Shown here: positions 9,640 to 18,552 of the stretch, piece by piece
How positions within the stretch are numbered: the stretch's first letter is position 1
How the letters are laid out: each line of letters starts with the position of its first letter
NCBI RefSeq assembly: GCF_024347635.1
Contig: NZ_AP025510.1
Coordinates: 1,612,001 to 1,676,000, forward strand
DNA length: 64,000 bases
From: Vibrio tasmaniensis
GTDB taxonomy: Bacteria; Pseudomonadota; Gammaproteobacteria; Enterobacterales; Vibrionaceae
Reading direction: 5' to 3'
Position numbers and translations under genes: made by a program
The notes under the pieces: model-generated
What the model was told of the DNA's origin: nothing
The model's input: only the letters and a program-made list of their open reading frames with translations
The model's database searches: none

Positions 9640-10318
9640 CTTCTTTAGCCGTTGGTCTCAACGAAAGCTTGATGGACCCACTGACGAACCTTTGGAAGTA
9701 GAGCAAACACTGGAAGCACCAGAACTCACTTCCTCTGATTCTTCATCTTCTGAGATTTCGCCTGCTGATTTTTCGTCTGAAATGGAAGCAGTAGCGCCTC
9801 AGTCTTTAGAGAGTGAAGCTTCAGAAACCAATGAAGACGTTCACGCTGCTGACGTTCAAGATCCCGCACCAGAAGCCACTGAAGATTTGTCTGTTGCTCA
9901 ATTATTAGTGTCAGAAGCCTCAGAAAGCGTAAAAAAAGCCGCATTACGTAAACTATTCCTCTCAGAAGAGTTCAACGTTCGTGATGGTTTAGATGATTAC
10001 GACGACGATTACAGCAATTTGAAGTCTCTGTCTGAAGGAGTTGCAGAAACCTTGCGTGATTGGGTAAAAGACAAGACTGAAGAGGAAGCACCAAGCGAGA
10101 CTGAGCAAGTTGCTGATAATGAAGAAAAAACCGTGATTAATGAGGTTGATGACCCTATTAATGAAGCCGAAGATACCGAGTCAGAACTCAGTGAAAGTGC
10201 CGAAATAGCCGAAGAAGAAAAAGACCTGTATAAAAACACAGTGCCTGATGTTAACGCTGCATTATCAGACGAAGATGACCTGACAGAGGTGGGACAAAAT
10301 ATACCACACAAAAAATAG
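9629..10318 (+). CDS. DUF3306 family protein of formate dehydrogenase cluster
   Basis: 229 residues. The N-terminus FFSRWSQRKLD and the central block KKAALRKLFLSEEFNVRDGLDDYDDDY are the conserved parts of DUF3306. The rest is very acidic and of low complexity (long Glu/Asp/Ser runs), probably disordered. The family occurs with DUF3305 in formate dehydrogenase loci. A role in maturation or in holding the pre-complex is inference only. The start ATG lies inside the end of DUF3305, with GGGAAG upstream. Confidence 0.75.
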   Translation: MATNFFSRWSQRKLDGPTDEPLEVEQTLEAPELTSSDSSSSEISPADFSSEMEAVAPQSLESEASETNEDVHAADVQDPAPEATEDLSVAQLLVSEASESVKKAALRKLFLSEEFNVRDGLDDYDDDYSNLKSLSEGVAETLRDWVKDKTEEEAPSETEQVADNEEKTVINEVDDPINEAEDTESELSESAEIAEEEKDLYKNTVPDVNAALSDEDDLTEVGQNIPHKK

Positions 10319-10366
10319 GTACATTTTGACTAAATACTCAATGAACCGCTTGCGACAAAATGTCCC
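10291..10366 (+). promoter_or_regulatory. Three candidate upstream activating sequences
   Basis: Three related dyads occur: GGGACAAAATATACC (10291-10305), GGTACATTTTGAC (10318-10330, opposite orientation) and GCGACAAAATGTCCC (10352-10366). Their centres lie roughly 165, 139 and 104 bp upstream of the predicted start of the sigma-54 promoter at 10437-10451. That is the usual range for NtrC-family activators. Consensus G(G/T)ACA-AAA-TGTCC. The identity of the bound regulator is inference. Confidence 0.5.
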
Positions 10367-10379
10367 AAGCGGTTTTTTT
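10344..10379 (+). terminator. Terminator after DUF3306, overlapping a candidate enhancer site
   Basis: The stem AACCGCTTG/CAAGCGGTT (10344-10352 with 10366-10374), with an inner GACA-AAA-TGTC extension, is followed by T7. The inner part is one copy of a dyad motif repeated upstream (see 10291-10366), so this DNA may act both as terminator and as activator-binding site. Confidence 0.8.
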
Positions 10380-10436
10380 ATACGCACAACAAACGCCTTG
10401 ATCAATTAACTTACTGATATATATAGATTTTTAAAT

Positions 10437-10451
10437 TGGCATGGCATTTGC
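10437..10451 (+). promoter_or_regulatory. Sigma-54-type promoter of the fdh operon
   Basis: TGGCAT-GGCAT-TTGC followed by T matches the sigma-54 -24/-12 consensus in 9 of 10 defined positions. The predicted start is near 10463. It lies after the DUF3306 terminator, so it would drive the operon from 10616 to 18199 independently of DUF3305-DUF3306. Confidence 0.7.
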
Positions 10452-10482
10452 TATTTAACGTTCATTATCAACTTTTTTGTAG

Positions 10483-10581
10483 ATGGGCGAGTTAGATTGG
10501 CTGGATGATGAATCGCTAACCAAAGCGCTTGTTAACCGATTACTCAGCAAGTTCTCTAACGCTAACTACAATGAAGGTTGA
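10483..10581 (+). CDS. Possible 32-residue leader peptide
   Basis: An ATG directly after a TAG stop opens a 32-codon frame (MGELDWLDDESLTKALVNRL then 12 more residues) ending in TGA at 10579. It would begin about 20 nt after the predicted sigma-54 start. The composition is protein-like, but there is no purine-rich ribosome-binding site, so translation is doubtful. It may be a real small protein or the remnant of one. Confidence 0.25.
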   Translation: MGELDWLDDESLTKALVNRLLSKFSNANYNEG

Positions 10582-10615
10582 ACAGATTATCCATGTCCAA
10601 AGATGGAACTGAGCA

Positions 10616-12277
10616 ATGCTTAAACAATTATTAGAACAAGCAACTTCAAATAACGCTAAAGCAAGACGGTATGCATTTGAAAATACAGTAGAGTTAACAA
10701 ATCTGATTCCACCTACTGTTAGCTACGAAAGCGGCGGTAATACACTTGTTATTGGTCCAACTGCGATCATTGAAAGTGCTGCAGCTCAATTACCTCAATT
10801 AACGAGCTTAACCTTATTGTCAACAGACGGCGAAAAGGGCGCAAACCCAGAACTGTACTTCGCGAATTCGGTTCAAGTATCCGGTTTCCTTGGCACGTTT
10901 GAAGTCGTGATTGAGAGTAAAGGCACATCAAGCAACCTAGCGAAAGTCGCCATTAATCACGATTGTTTCGATGTTGTTCTAGACCTGTGTCTGAATAGCT
11001 GCATGACAGAAGAAGTGCCTGTCCCTGGTTATTACCCAGTAGGCCGTGGCTATCCAAAACTGGCCGAAGCACTGGAAGAGATTCCAACGCTAATGGGGAC
11101 TTTTGATAAGCCTAAGTTTTTCCGTCTAGACACTGACCTTTGTGCACACAGCTCTCGTGGCGTAAAAGGCTGTGAGCGTTGTGTTGATGCTTGTCCTGCT
11201 GGCGCACTATCAAGTGAAGGCTCAGATAAGACAGGTCACAAGATCGAGATTAACCCTTATCTATGTCAAGGCGTCGGAACTTGTGCAACAAGCTGTCCTA
11301 CAGAGGCGATTACCTATGCGCTTCCAAATCCTGACGATACGCAAAAGTTCATTGAACGTACGCTAGCTAACTATGAACATGCGGGCGGTCTGGACCCAAT
11401 CGTACTTATCTGTAGCTCACGTCATGAAACTTACAACGTGATGGCTCTTAAAGCGCTGCCAGATAACGTTATTCCAATCGTTGTTGAAGAACTGCCTTCT
11501 ATTGGTATTGATACTTGGTTTGCAGCGCTAGTGAATGGCGCAACTCAAGTTCTATTTGCTGCTTCTCGCTTTATGCCAGAGACGATCATTCGTGTTCTGA
11601 ATAACGAAGTAGGGATCGCTCAAGAGTTACTAGACCAAATCGGTGTTCCAAAAGAAACCATCGATATCCTGTATTTAGAATCTCTACGTGAAGGTCCTCC
11701 AACACTGTGCGTTGATTCATTCGACCTTGCACTTGGCGATCTTCAAGGCAATAAACGTCAACGTCTGTTCACAGCACTTGATGCGATGTCTTCATCTCGT
11801 ATTCCGGTTGAGAATATTGTTGAGCTTCCTTCGAATGCACCATACGGCACGGTTTCGTGTGAAAGCAAAGATTGTACGTTATGCATGAGTTGTGTTGCGG
11901 TTTGTCCTACACGTGCTCTTCATACCGACGGCGCATCTCCATCACTTAAGTTTGTAGAACAAGACTGTATTCAATGTGGTCTGTGTGAAAAGGCATGTCC
12001 TGAGAATGTTCTTACTCTGACTCCTCGCATGAATTGGGTGAAAGAAGAACGTCAGAACGCAGTTGTGATTCATGAAGAGAAAGCAGCGGAATGTTTACGT
12101 TGTCATAAACCATTCGCACCGCAGTCTATGATTGACATGTTACAAAACAAGTTACGCGGTCACTCTCATTTTTCAGACGAATCAGCAATCAACCGTATTG
12201 CGATGTGTGAAGACTGCCGTGTGGTGGACATGTTCGATTCAATGGCTCAAGACCCATTGAAACAATTGAAATACTAG
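10616..12277 (+). CDS. 4Fe-4S ferredoxin-like protein of the fdh operon
   Basis: 553 residues, cytosolic. Four ferredoxin-type clusters are visible as two pairs: CERCVDACPAG and CATSCPTEA in the first half, CTLCMSCVAVCPTRA and CIQCGLCEKACPE in the second half. A further C-terminal CLRCHKPF...CEDC set looks like a zinc or rubredoxin-like knuckle. Proteins of this kind sit first in Vibrio and Shewanella fdh operons and probably carry electrons or help assemble the Fe-S/Mo enzyme; the exact role is unknown. The stop (TAG at 12275) overlaps the ribosome-binding site of the next gene. Confidence 0.85.
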   Translation: MLKQLLEQATSNNAKARRYAFENTVELTNLIPPTVSYESGGNTLVIGPTAIIESAAAQLPQLTSLTLLSTDGEKGANPELYFANSVQVSGFLGTFEVVIESKGTSSNLAKVAINHDCFDVVLDLCLNSCMTEEVPVPGYYPVGRGYPKLAEALEEIPTLMGTFDKPKFFRLDTDLCAHSSRGVKGCERCVDACPAGALSSEGSDKTGHKIEINPYLCQGVGTCATSCPTEAITYALPNPDDTQKFIERTLANYEHAGGLDPIVLICSSRHETYNVMALKALPDNVIPIVVEELPSIGIDTWFAALVNGATQVLFAASRFMPETIIRVLNNEVGIAQELLDQIGVPKETIDILYLESLREGPPTLCVDSFDLALGDLQGNKRQRLFTALDAMSSSRIPVENIVELPSNAPYGTVSCESKDCTLCMSCVAVCPTRALHTDGASPSLKFVEQDCIQCGLCEKACPENVLTLTPRMNWVKEERQNAVVIHEEKAAECLRCHKPFAPQSMIDMLQNKLRGHSHFSDESAINRIAMCEDCRVVDMFDSMAQDPLKQLKY

Positions 12278-12286
12278 GAGTTGGCC

Positions 12287-12949
12287 TTGGAAACTCATTT
12301 AGATCAAGCACAAGAACCTGAACAAAAACTAGAACAAGAACAGACACTAAGAACTGAAATCTATTTGGTTCTTTCTGCACTTTTTCGTAGCGCACCTTCT
12401 GAAGAGGTGATCGACTTTCTCAAGACACTAGACATTGAAGCGTCGGAAAGTGCGATGCAAAAGGCTTGGATTGCGATTCAACAAGCGGCAACCGAATCAA
12501 ACCGCGAAGCACTAGAAGATGAATATCAGAATCTTTTCATTGGCATTGGTCGTGGGGAGATTGTTCCTTTTGGTTCTTGGCATAGAACTGGCGCCATGAT
12601 GGAAAAACCATTAGCAGAGATTCGTCATGACCTAGAGCTCTTAGGCATTGAGCGTGATGATCAAGTGAAAGAGCCAGAAGATCATATTGCTGCATTGTGT
12701 GAAGTAATGGCGATGCTAACCGGTGAAGAAGAAGCGCTTCAACAAGCCGTTTTCAATAAGCACCTTGGCCCTTGGTTTAACTCTTTTACGCGTCAGCTTG
12801 AAAGTGCAGAAAGTGCGAACTTCTACAAATCAGCAGCTCAGCTGTGTGAAGCATTCTTAACGTTGGAGCAAGTTCGTTTCAGCGTGAATACAAAAAGCAG
12901 TAAACACAAATTAAAGATTGATGTGAAAAACGTCACTGATTACGAGTAA
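12287..12949 (+). CDS. TorD/DmsD-family chaperone for formate dehydrogenase
   Basis: About 220 residues. The all-helical profile and the motif EYQNLFIGIGRGEIVPFGSWH match the TorD/DmsD/NarJ family of redox enzyme maturation proteins, which bind Tat signal peptides of molybdoenzymes before export. The likely client is FdhA, encoded 290 bp downstream. GGAG at 12277-12280 directly abuts TTG at 12281 but lies 6 nt from TTG at 12287, so I take 12287 as the start. The N-terminus is unusually rich in Gln and Glu. Confidence 0.85.
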   Translation: METHLDQAQEPEQKLEQEQTLRTEIYLVLSALFRSAPSEEVIDFLKTLDIEASESAMQKAWIAIQQAATESNREALEDEYQNLFIGIGRGEIVPFGSWHRTGAMMEKPLAEIRHDLELLGIERDDQVKEPEDHIAALCEVMAMLTGEEEALQQAVFNKHLGPWFNSFTRQLESAESANFYKSAAQLCEAFLTLEQVRFSVNTKSSKHKLKIDVKNVTDYE

Positions 12950-13022
12950 TCGAGCAGTACGCGATTATATCGATAGAGGGGCATGAAGCCTCCAAAAAGA
13001 TCTACCGTAAGGTAAGGAAGCA

Positions 13023-13226
13023 ATGATGAAAGATAATAAAGAAATAGATACAAGCCGTAGAGACTTACTCAAAGGTTTAACGACTGCAGCCGTTGCTGGT
13101 GCCGTTGTCGCTGGAACAACCAAAGTGGCAACCGCTTCAGAAACGATTGAAATGCCTGAAAAAGACGTGAAGAAGACGGACTATCGTGAAACGCAGCATA
13201 TTCGCGACTACTACGACACACTTTAG
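13023..13226 (+). CDS. Small Tat-signal protein of fdh region (TIGR02811-like)
   Basis: 67 residues with a twin-arginine signal (SRRDLLKGLTTAAVAGAVVAG) and a short charged remainder ending RDYYDTL. Such formate-dehydrogenase-region Tat targets are a known small family (TIGR02811). They lie just before the catalytic subunit and are thought to be an accessory subunit or maturation helper. Two start codons, at 13023 and 13026, follow AAGGAAG. Only 10 bp separate it from fdhA. Confidence 0.82.
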   Translation: MMKDNKEIDTSRRDLLKGLTTAAVAGAVVAGTTKVATASETIEMPEKDVKKTDYRETQHIRDYYDTL

Positions 13227-13236
13227 GAGATAACGG

Positions 13237-16092
13237 ATGAAACTTGTCAAACGCTCCGATAGTGTGAGCAAAGAAACCAATCAGTTAGGCGTGTCTCGAC
13301 GTGCCTTCATGAAAAATACTTCATTAGCGGCTGGTGGCGCGGTAGTAGGCGCAAGTCTATTCGCACCAGGCATGATGAAGAAAGCACAGGCTAAATCAGT
13401 CGATCCAGAAGCGAAAACAGAAGTGAAACGTACTATCTGTTCTCACTGTTCTGTAGGTTGTGGTATCTATGCTGAAGTTCAAAATGGTGTGTGGACGGGT
13501 CAAGAGCCTGCATTTGATCACCCATTCAACGCTGGTGGACATTGTGCAAAAGGTGCTGCACTTCGTGAGCACGGCCACGGTGAACGTCGTCTTAAGTACC
13601 CAATGAAATTGGAAGGCGGTAAGTGGAAGAAGCTTTCTTGGGAACAAGCGATTGAAGAAATCGGCAACAAAGCGCTAGAACTTCGTAAAGAATCTGGCCC
13701 TGATTCGGTTTACTTCTTGGGTAGTGCGAAACACAGTAACGAGCAAGCTTACGCATTCCGTAAGATGGCGTCGCTTTGGGGCACGAACAACGTTGACCAC
13801 CAAGCGCGTATTTGTCACTCAACCACAGTAGCCGGTGTTGCGAACACTTGGGGTTACGGTGCGATGACAAACTCGTTCAATGACATGCACAACTGTAAAT
13901 CAATGCTATTCATTGGTTCAAACCCTGCAGAAGCTCACCCAGTTGCGATGCAACACATCCTGATCGCGAAAGAGAAGAACAACTGTAAGATCGTGGTTGC
14001 CGATCCTCGTCGCACGCGTACTGCTGCGAAATCTGATCACTACGTATCATTGCGTCCAGGTTCAGATGTTGCCTTCATTTGGGGCATCTTATGGCATGTA
14101 TTTGGAAACCAATGGGAAGACAAAGAGTTCATTCGCCAACGTGTATTCGGCATGGAAGAAATCCGTGAAGAAGTGGCGAAATGGAACCCAGCAGAAGTTG
14201 AGCGTGTAACTGGTGTAAGCGAAGAAGACGTTTACCACACAGCAAAACTGCTTTCTGAAAACCGTCCGGGTTGTATCGTTTGGTGTATGGGTGGTACTCA
14301 ACATACTACTGGTAACAACAACACGCGTGCTTACTGTGTACTTGAGCTTGCGCTAGGTAACATTGGTAAATCAGGCGGTGGTGCAAACATTTTCCGTGGT
14401 CACGATAACGTACAAGGCGCAACTGACCTTGGCGTATTGTCTGACACGCTTCCAGGTTACTACGGTCTGTCTGAAGGTTCTTGGCGCCACTGGTCTAAAG
14501 TTTGGGACATCGACTTTGACTGGGTGAAAGGACGTTTCGACGACAACGCATACGGTGGTCAAAAACCAATGAACAGTGCAGGTATTCCTGTATCTCGTTG
14601 GGTTGATGGCGTACTTGAAGACAAAGACAAGATCCGTCAGCGCGAAAACATCCGCGCGATGTTCTACTGGGGTCACGCGGTGAACTCTCAGACTCGTGGT
14701 CCAGAGATGAAGAAGGCGATGCAGAAGCTGGATATGATGGTTATCGTTGACCCATACCCAACAGTCGCAGCAGTAATGAACGATCGAACAGATGGCGTTT
14801 ACTTGCTTCCAGCAACCACTCAATTTGAAACCTACGGCAGTGTAACGGCATCAAACCGTTCTCTACAGTGGCGCGACAAGGTTGTTGATCCTCTGTTCGA
14901 ATCTAAGCCTGATCATGAAATAATGTACCTTCTTTCTAAGAAGCTTGGTTTCTCTGAGCAACTGTTCAAAAACATCCGTGTTGAGAACAACCAACCATTG
15001 ATTGAAGACATTACTCGTGAATTCAACAAAGGTATGTGGACGATCGGATATACAGGTCAAAGCCCAGAGCGTTTGAAAGAACACCAAAAAAACTGGCATA
15101 CGTTCCACAAAACAACGCTTGCTGCAGAAGGCGGCCCAGCGAATGGCGAGACTTACGGTCTTCCTTGGCCATGCTGGGGCAACCCAGAGATGAAACACCC
15201 AGGTACGCATATCCTTTACGATACGTCTAAACCTGTTGCTGAGGGCGGCGGTAACTTCCGTACTCGTTTCGGTGTCGAATTTGAAGGTCAAAGTCTATTG
15301 GCTGAAGACAGCTACTCAAAAGGCAGCGAAATCAAAGACGGTTACCCAGAATTCAGTGACAAACTGCTGAAACAACTGGGTTGGTGGGACGATCTAACCG
15401 CAGAAGAGAAAGCTTCAGCGGAAGGTAAGAACTGGAAGACTGACGTTTCTGGTGGTATCCAGCGTGTGGCTATCAAACATGGTTGTATCCCGTTTGGTAA
15501 TGCGAAAGCGCGTGCGATTGTTTGGACATTCCCAGACCGCGTACCACTGCACCGTGAACCACTTTACACGCCACGTCGTGATCTTGTTGCAGACTACCCA
15601 ACATGGGATGACAAGGAAGCAATCTTCCGTGTTCCTACGTTGTACAAATCAATTCAAGACCAAGACAAGTCTGCTGAATACCCAATCATTCTGACTTCTG
15701 GTCGTCTGGTTGAGTACGAAGGTGGTGGTGAAGAAACCCGTTCTAACCCTTGGCTAGCGGAACTACAACAAGAGATGTTTGTTGAAGTGAACCCGAAAGA
15801 CGCAAACGACATTGGCTTTAAAGATGGTGATGATGTTTGGGTTGAAGGTGCTGAGAAAGGCCGCATCAAGGTGAAAGCGATGGTTACTCGTCGTGTTAAA
15901 CCGGGTTTAGCGTTCTTGCCGTTCCACTTCGGTGGTAAGTTTGAAGGTGAAGACTTACGTTCTAAATACCCAGAAGGCTCTGATCCTTACGTTATTGGCG
16001 AAGCTGCCAATACAGCAACCACATATGGTTACGACCCTGTCACGTTGATGCAGGAAACGAAAGTAACCCTTTGTAATATTCGTAAAGCGTAA
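13237..16092 (+). CDS. fdhA: Formate dehydrogenase catalytic (Mo/W-bis-MGD) subunit
   Basis: 951 residues. A Tat signal (SRRAFMKNTSLAAGG, about residues 24-38) directs export of the folded enzyme to the periplasm. The 4Fe-4S site CSHCSVGC...CAKG follows. The metal ligand position reads QARICHS with Cys193, where the E. coli enzymes FdnG/FdoG/FdhF have selenocysteine; the adjacent histidine is conserved. The C-terminal molydopterin-dinucleotide-binding domain ends with the NTATTYGYDPVT segment. It oxidises formate to CO2 and passes electrons to FdhB and FdhC. GGAGATAACGG precedes the ATG. Codons are well optimised. The size fits the FdhA type of epsilon- and gammaproteobacteria. Confidence 0.95.
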   Translation: MKLVKRSDSVSKETNQLGVSRRAFMKNTSLAAGGAVVGASLFAPGMMKKAQAKSVDPEAKTEVKRTICSHCSVGCGIYAEVQNGVWTGQEPAFDHPFNAGGHCAKGAALREHGHGERRLKYPMKLEGGKWKKLSWEQAIEEIGNKALELRKESGPDSVYFLGSAKHSNEQAYAFRKMASLWGTNNVDHQARICHSTTVAGVANTWGYGAMTNSFNDMHNCKSMLFIGSNPAEAHPVAMQHILIAKEKNNCKIVVADPRRTRTAAKSDHYVSLRPGSDVAFIWGILWHVFGNQWEDKEFIRQRVFGMEEIREEVAKWNPAEVERVTGVSEEDVYHTAKLLSENRPGCIVWCMGGTQHTTGNNNTRAYCVLELALGNIGKSGGGANIFRGHDNVQGATDLGVLSDTLPGYYGLSEGSWRHWSKVWDIDFDWVKGRFDDNAYGGQKPMNSAGIPVSRWVDGVLEDKDKIRQRENIRAMFYWGHAVNSQTRGPEMKKAMQKLDMMVIVDPYPTVAAVMNDRTDGVYLLPATTQFETYGSVTASNRSLQWRDKVVDPLFESKPDHEIMYLLSKKLGFSEQLFKNIRVENNQPLIEDITREFNKGMWTIGYTGQSPERLKEHQKNWHTFHKTTLAAEGGPANGETYGLPWPCWGNPEMKHPGTHILYDTSKPVAEGGGNFRTRFGVEFEGQSLLAEDSYSKGSEIKDGYPEFSDKLLKQLGWWDDLTAEEKASAEGKNWKTDVSGGIQRVAIKHGCIPFGNAKARAIVWTFPDRVPLHREPLYTPRRDLVADYPTWDDKEAIFRVPTLYKSIQDQDKSAEYPIILTSGRLVEYEGGGEETRSNPWLAELQQEMFVEVNPKDANDIGFKDGDDVWVEGAEKGRIKVKAMVTRRVKPGLAFLPFHFGGKFEGEDLRSKYPEGSDPYVIGEAANTATTYGYDPVTLMQETKVTLCNIRKA

Positions 16093-16103
16093 GGAGTCTT
16101 AAA

Positions 16104-16712
16104 ATGGCTAGAATGAAATTTCTTTGTGACACCAAACGTTGTATCGAATGTAACGGTTGTGTCACTGCATGTAAGAACGAAAATGATGATGCTCTGGAAT
16201 GGGGTATTCAACGTCGCCGCGTTGTGACACTGAACGATGGTGAACCGGGTGAAAACTCTATCTCAGTCGCATGTATGCACTGTACTGATGCCCCTTGTAT
16301 GGCAGTTTGCCCAGCAGACTGTTTTGAACATACAGAAGACGGCATCGTACTTCACAATAAAGATCTATGTATCGGTTGTGGTTACTGCTTGTTTGCTTGT
16401 CCGTTTGGCGCACCTCAATTCCCTAAACAGGAAGCCTTTGGTGAGCGCGGTAAAATGGACAAATGTACCTTCTGTGCTGGCGGCCCTGAAACAGAACCAG
16501 GTTCTGTGGAAGAGCGTCAGAAGTACGGTGCGAACCGTATTGCTGAAGGCAAGCTACCAATGTGTGCTTCGCTTTGTTCAACAAAAGCGCTGCTTGCAGG
16601 TGATGCTGAGCAAGTCTCTGATATCTTCCGTCAGCGTGTTGTAGAACGTGGTGCGAAAGGTGCTGGTTGGACAGACGGCAACGACCTTTCTTACGATGCG
16701 ATGAAGAGCTAG
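16104..16712 (+). CDS. fdhB: Formate dehydrogenase iron-sulfur subunit
   Basis: 202 residues with four 4Fe-4S cluster motifs: CIECNGCVTAC, CMHCTDAPCMAVCP, CIGCGYCLFACPFG and the split CTFCAGG...CASLC. This is the standard DmsB/FdnH-like electron-transfer subunit, which carries electrons from FdhA to the membrane cytochrome. There is no signal peptide, so it should be exported with FdhA by the Tat signal. It starts 11 bp after fdhA behind AAGGAG, and is followed after 13 bp by the cytochrome gene. Confidence 0.95.
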   Translation: MARMKFLCDTKRCIECNGCVTACKNENDDALEWGIQRRRVVTLNDGEPGENSISVACMHCTDAPCMAVCPADCFEHTEDGIVLHNKDLCIGCGYCLFACPFGAPQFPKQEAFGERGKMDKCTFCAGGPETEPGSVEERQKYGANRIAEGKLPMCASLCSTKALLAGDAEQVSDIFRQRVVERGAKGAGWTDGNDLSYDAMKS

Positions 16713-16725
16713 TTAGGAGAGACAT

Positions 16726-17799
16726 ATGCTTACAATGTTTAAGCGTCTCTTCCTTGTTGTGCTGCCGATGTTGGCAGCACTAACAATGCTGTCTCCTTTG
16801 AGTCATGCATCTGAGACGAACTCATCACAAACTCAATCGAGCTCTGCTGAAAGAGAAATTACACAACTTGCTGGCGCTGATTTTTGGCGACAAGTAAGAA
16901 ACGGTGAGGAAGGTTACACCACATCTCAATCTGCTGAGCACGGTGTGTTAATCAGTACGCCCGGGCAAACGTGGTACATATTGAAAGAGAAGTGGATGTC
17001 GCCAGCCGGCGCAGTTGCTATCTTTGGCAGTATTGCTTTCGTTACTCTAATGTACGTTGTGATTGGCCCATTAATGCTGAGTGCGCCAAGAACTGGCCGT
17101 AAGATCAAGCGTTGGTCTCGACTGGATCGTGCGTTGCACTGGAGCATGGCGTTTACCTTCTTAACACTGGCGTTCAGTGGTTTGATGTTGGTTTACGGTA
17201 AACACTTCTTGAAACCTTATATTCCAACCGATTTATGGGGCTTCATCGTTCTATTGGCGAAGCAATACCACAACTACATCGGCCCGATTTTCTATGTGCT
17301 GTTGATGGCTGTTCTAATCAAGTGGTGGCGCAAATCGATCTTCAAAATGGTCGATATCCAGTGGTTTATAAAACTGGGTGGTATGGTCGGGAAACATAAA
17401 GGTTCTCATCCATCTGCAGAGTTTTCGAACGCGGGTGAGAAAGCGCTATTCTGGCTATTGATTGTTATGGGTAGTGTCGCTGCGATCAGTGGCTTGGTTT
17501 TAGACTTCCCAATCTTCGGCCAAACCCGACGCGATATGGAGCTTTCGAACTTAGTTCACATGCTTGCTGCTCTGATCCTTATCTGTGGTTTTGTGTTCCA
17601 CATCTATATTGGCTTGTTCGGTATGGAAGGCGCACTAGAAGGCATGGTAACCGGTGAAGTCGATGAGACTTGGGCTAAAGAGCACCATGACCTTTGGTAC
17701 AAAGAAGTGATGGAACAAGAGAAAAACAGCGTTGAACAAAGCGCTAACGTAGCAACAGAGAAAACGGAAGGGGTGAATAAGAATGAACAAACCTCATAA
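16726..17799 (+). CDS. fdhC: Formate dehydrogenase cytochrome b556 subunit
   Basis: 357 residues. A signal-peptide-like N-terminus (to about residue 28) is followed by a periplasmic stretch and then about five transmembrane helices. The core matches FdnI/FdhC cytochrome b: RLDRALHWSMAFTFL and the histidines in KQYHNYIGP and LVHMLAA are likely heme ligands. It anchors the enzyme and hands electrons to quinone. The C-terminus has an extra charged tail. It overlaps the next gene by 17 bp. Confidence 0.92.
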   Translation: MLTMFKRLFLVVLPMLAALTMLSPLSHASETNSSQTQSSSAEREITQLAGADFWRQVRNGEEGYTTSQSAEHGVLISTPGQTWYILKEKWMSPAGAVAIFGSIAFVTLMYVVIGPLMLSAPRTGRKIKRWSRLDRALHWSMAFTFLTLAFSGLMLVYGKHFLKPYIPTDLWGFIVLLAKQYHNYIGPIFYVLLMAVLIKWWRKSIFKMVDIQWFIKLGGMVGKHKGSHPSAEFSNAGEKALFWLLIVMGSVAAISGLVLDFPIFGQTRRDMELSNLVHMLAALILICGFVFHIYIGLFGMEGALEGMVTGEVDETWAKEHHDLWYKEVMEQEKNSVEQSANVATEKTEGVNKNEQTS

Positions 17800-18199
17800 G
17801 GGTATTTGGGTTGCTTACATCCTAAGCTGCTTTACCCCATTTACTTGTCTTCTGTCTGGTGTGATTGCCATCGTCTACGCGGGCTATCGATTAGATAAAG
17901 GCGAAGACTGCGAAGTAGTGGATACCCATTACTACGGCTTGATTCGCTCGTTCTTCTTGAACCTGACGTTCTTTGTTGTGCTTATCGTCACGGTAGCAAC
18001 CTCTAACGGCGTGTTGATCGGTGTGAACGATTACTGGTATCAAAACCATATTATCGATGATATCGCTTACTACATTCCATATGTGGGCATGTTGTTTGGT
18101 GGTGTTGCGATTGTGGTGTGGTTTATTCGTATGTATCAAGGCATGCAGCGCTTAAGTCAAAACCTACCGCAAAGCCCGACAACAGGACCAAACCTGTAG
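17783..18199 (+). CDS. Small membrane protein, DUF4870-like
   Basis: 138 residues with three to four hydrophobic segments (about 9-30, 50-72, 90-115). It begins inside the end of fdhC, so it is cotranscribed and translationally coupled with the formate dehydrogenase subunits. The start MNKPHKGIW and the tight turn YRLDKGED resemble DUF4870-type proteins. Function unknown; an assembly or quinone-site accessory role is only a guess from position. A strong terminator follows. Confidence 0.6.
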   Translation: MNKPHKGIWVAYILSCFTPFTCLLSGVIAIVYAGYRLDKGEDCEVVDTHYYGLIRSFFLNLTFFVVLIVTVATSNGVLIGVNDYWYQNHIIDDIAYYIPYVGMLFGGVAIVVWFIRMYQGMQRLSQNLPQSPTTGPNL

Positions 18200-18264
18200 T
18201 GAGTATCAAACGAACTAGATAACAACTTATCTAGAACGATTTACTCAAAGCAACCATCGTATAG

Positions 18265-18298
18265 AAAGCCCAGTGATTCGAGTCACTGGGCTTTTTTT
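18265..18298 (+). terminator. Terminator of the fdh operon
   Basis: Twelve-base-pair stem AAAGCCCAGTGA/TCACTGGGCTTT (18265-18276 with 18283-18294) with loop TTCGAG, followed by TTTT. It ends the roughly 7.7-kb operon. Confidence 0.9.
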
Positions 18299-18552
18299 GT
18301 CCATCTAGAACAAGTGTCTAGTCAACTTGGAAGAAGATTTTCAGCTAATTCTTCAAAATGTTTGGGGTAGCTCTAAAACAGAACCAAGCTTGATATTGAC
18401 CGCGCTAATATGGTGCAACTCCCTCAATTGGTGCAATTAATTTTAAACATCTCTCCGTCTCAAATGTCCAAAAAAGTGCACTGATAATTTAAATCTTATA
18501 AAATCAAAGATTTAAATTGAAAGCTTGTTGCACGAAAATTACGTGAGCGTGT

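Noticed and set aside
13396-15291. Several long antisense frames inside fdhA
   Set aside because: They are shadows of a codon-biased gene, without ribosome-binding sites or recognisable domains.
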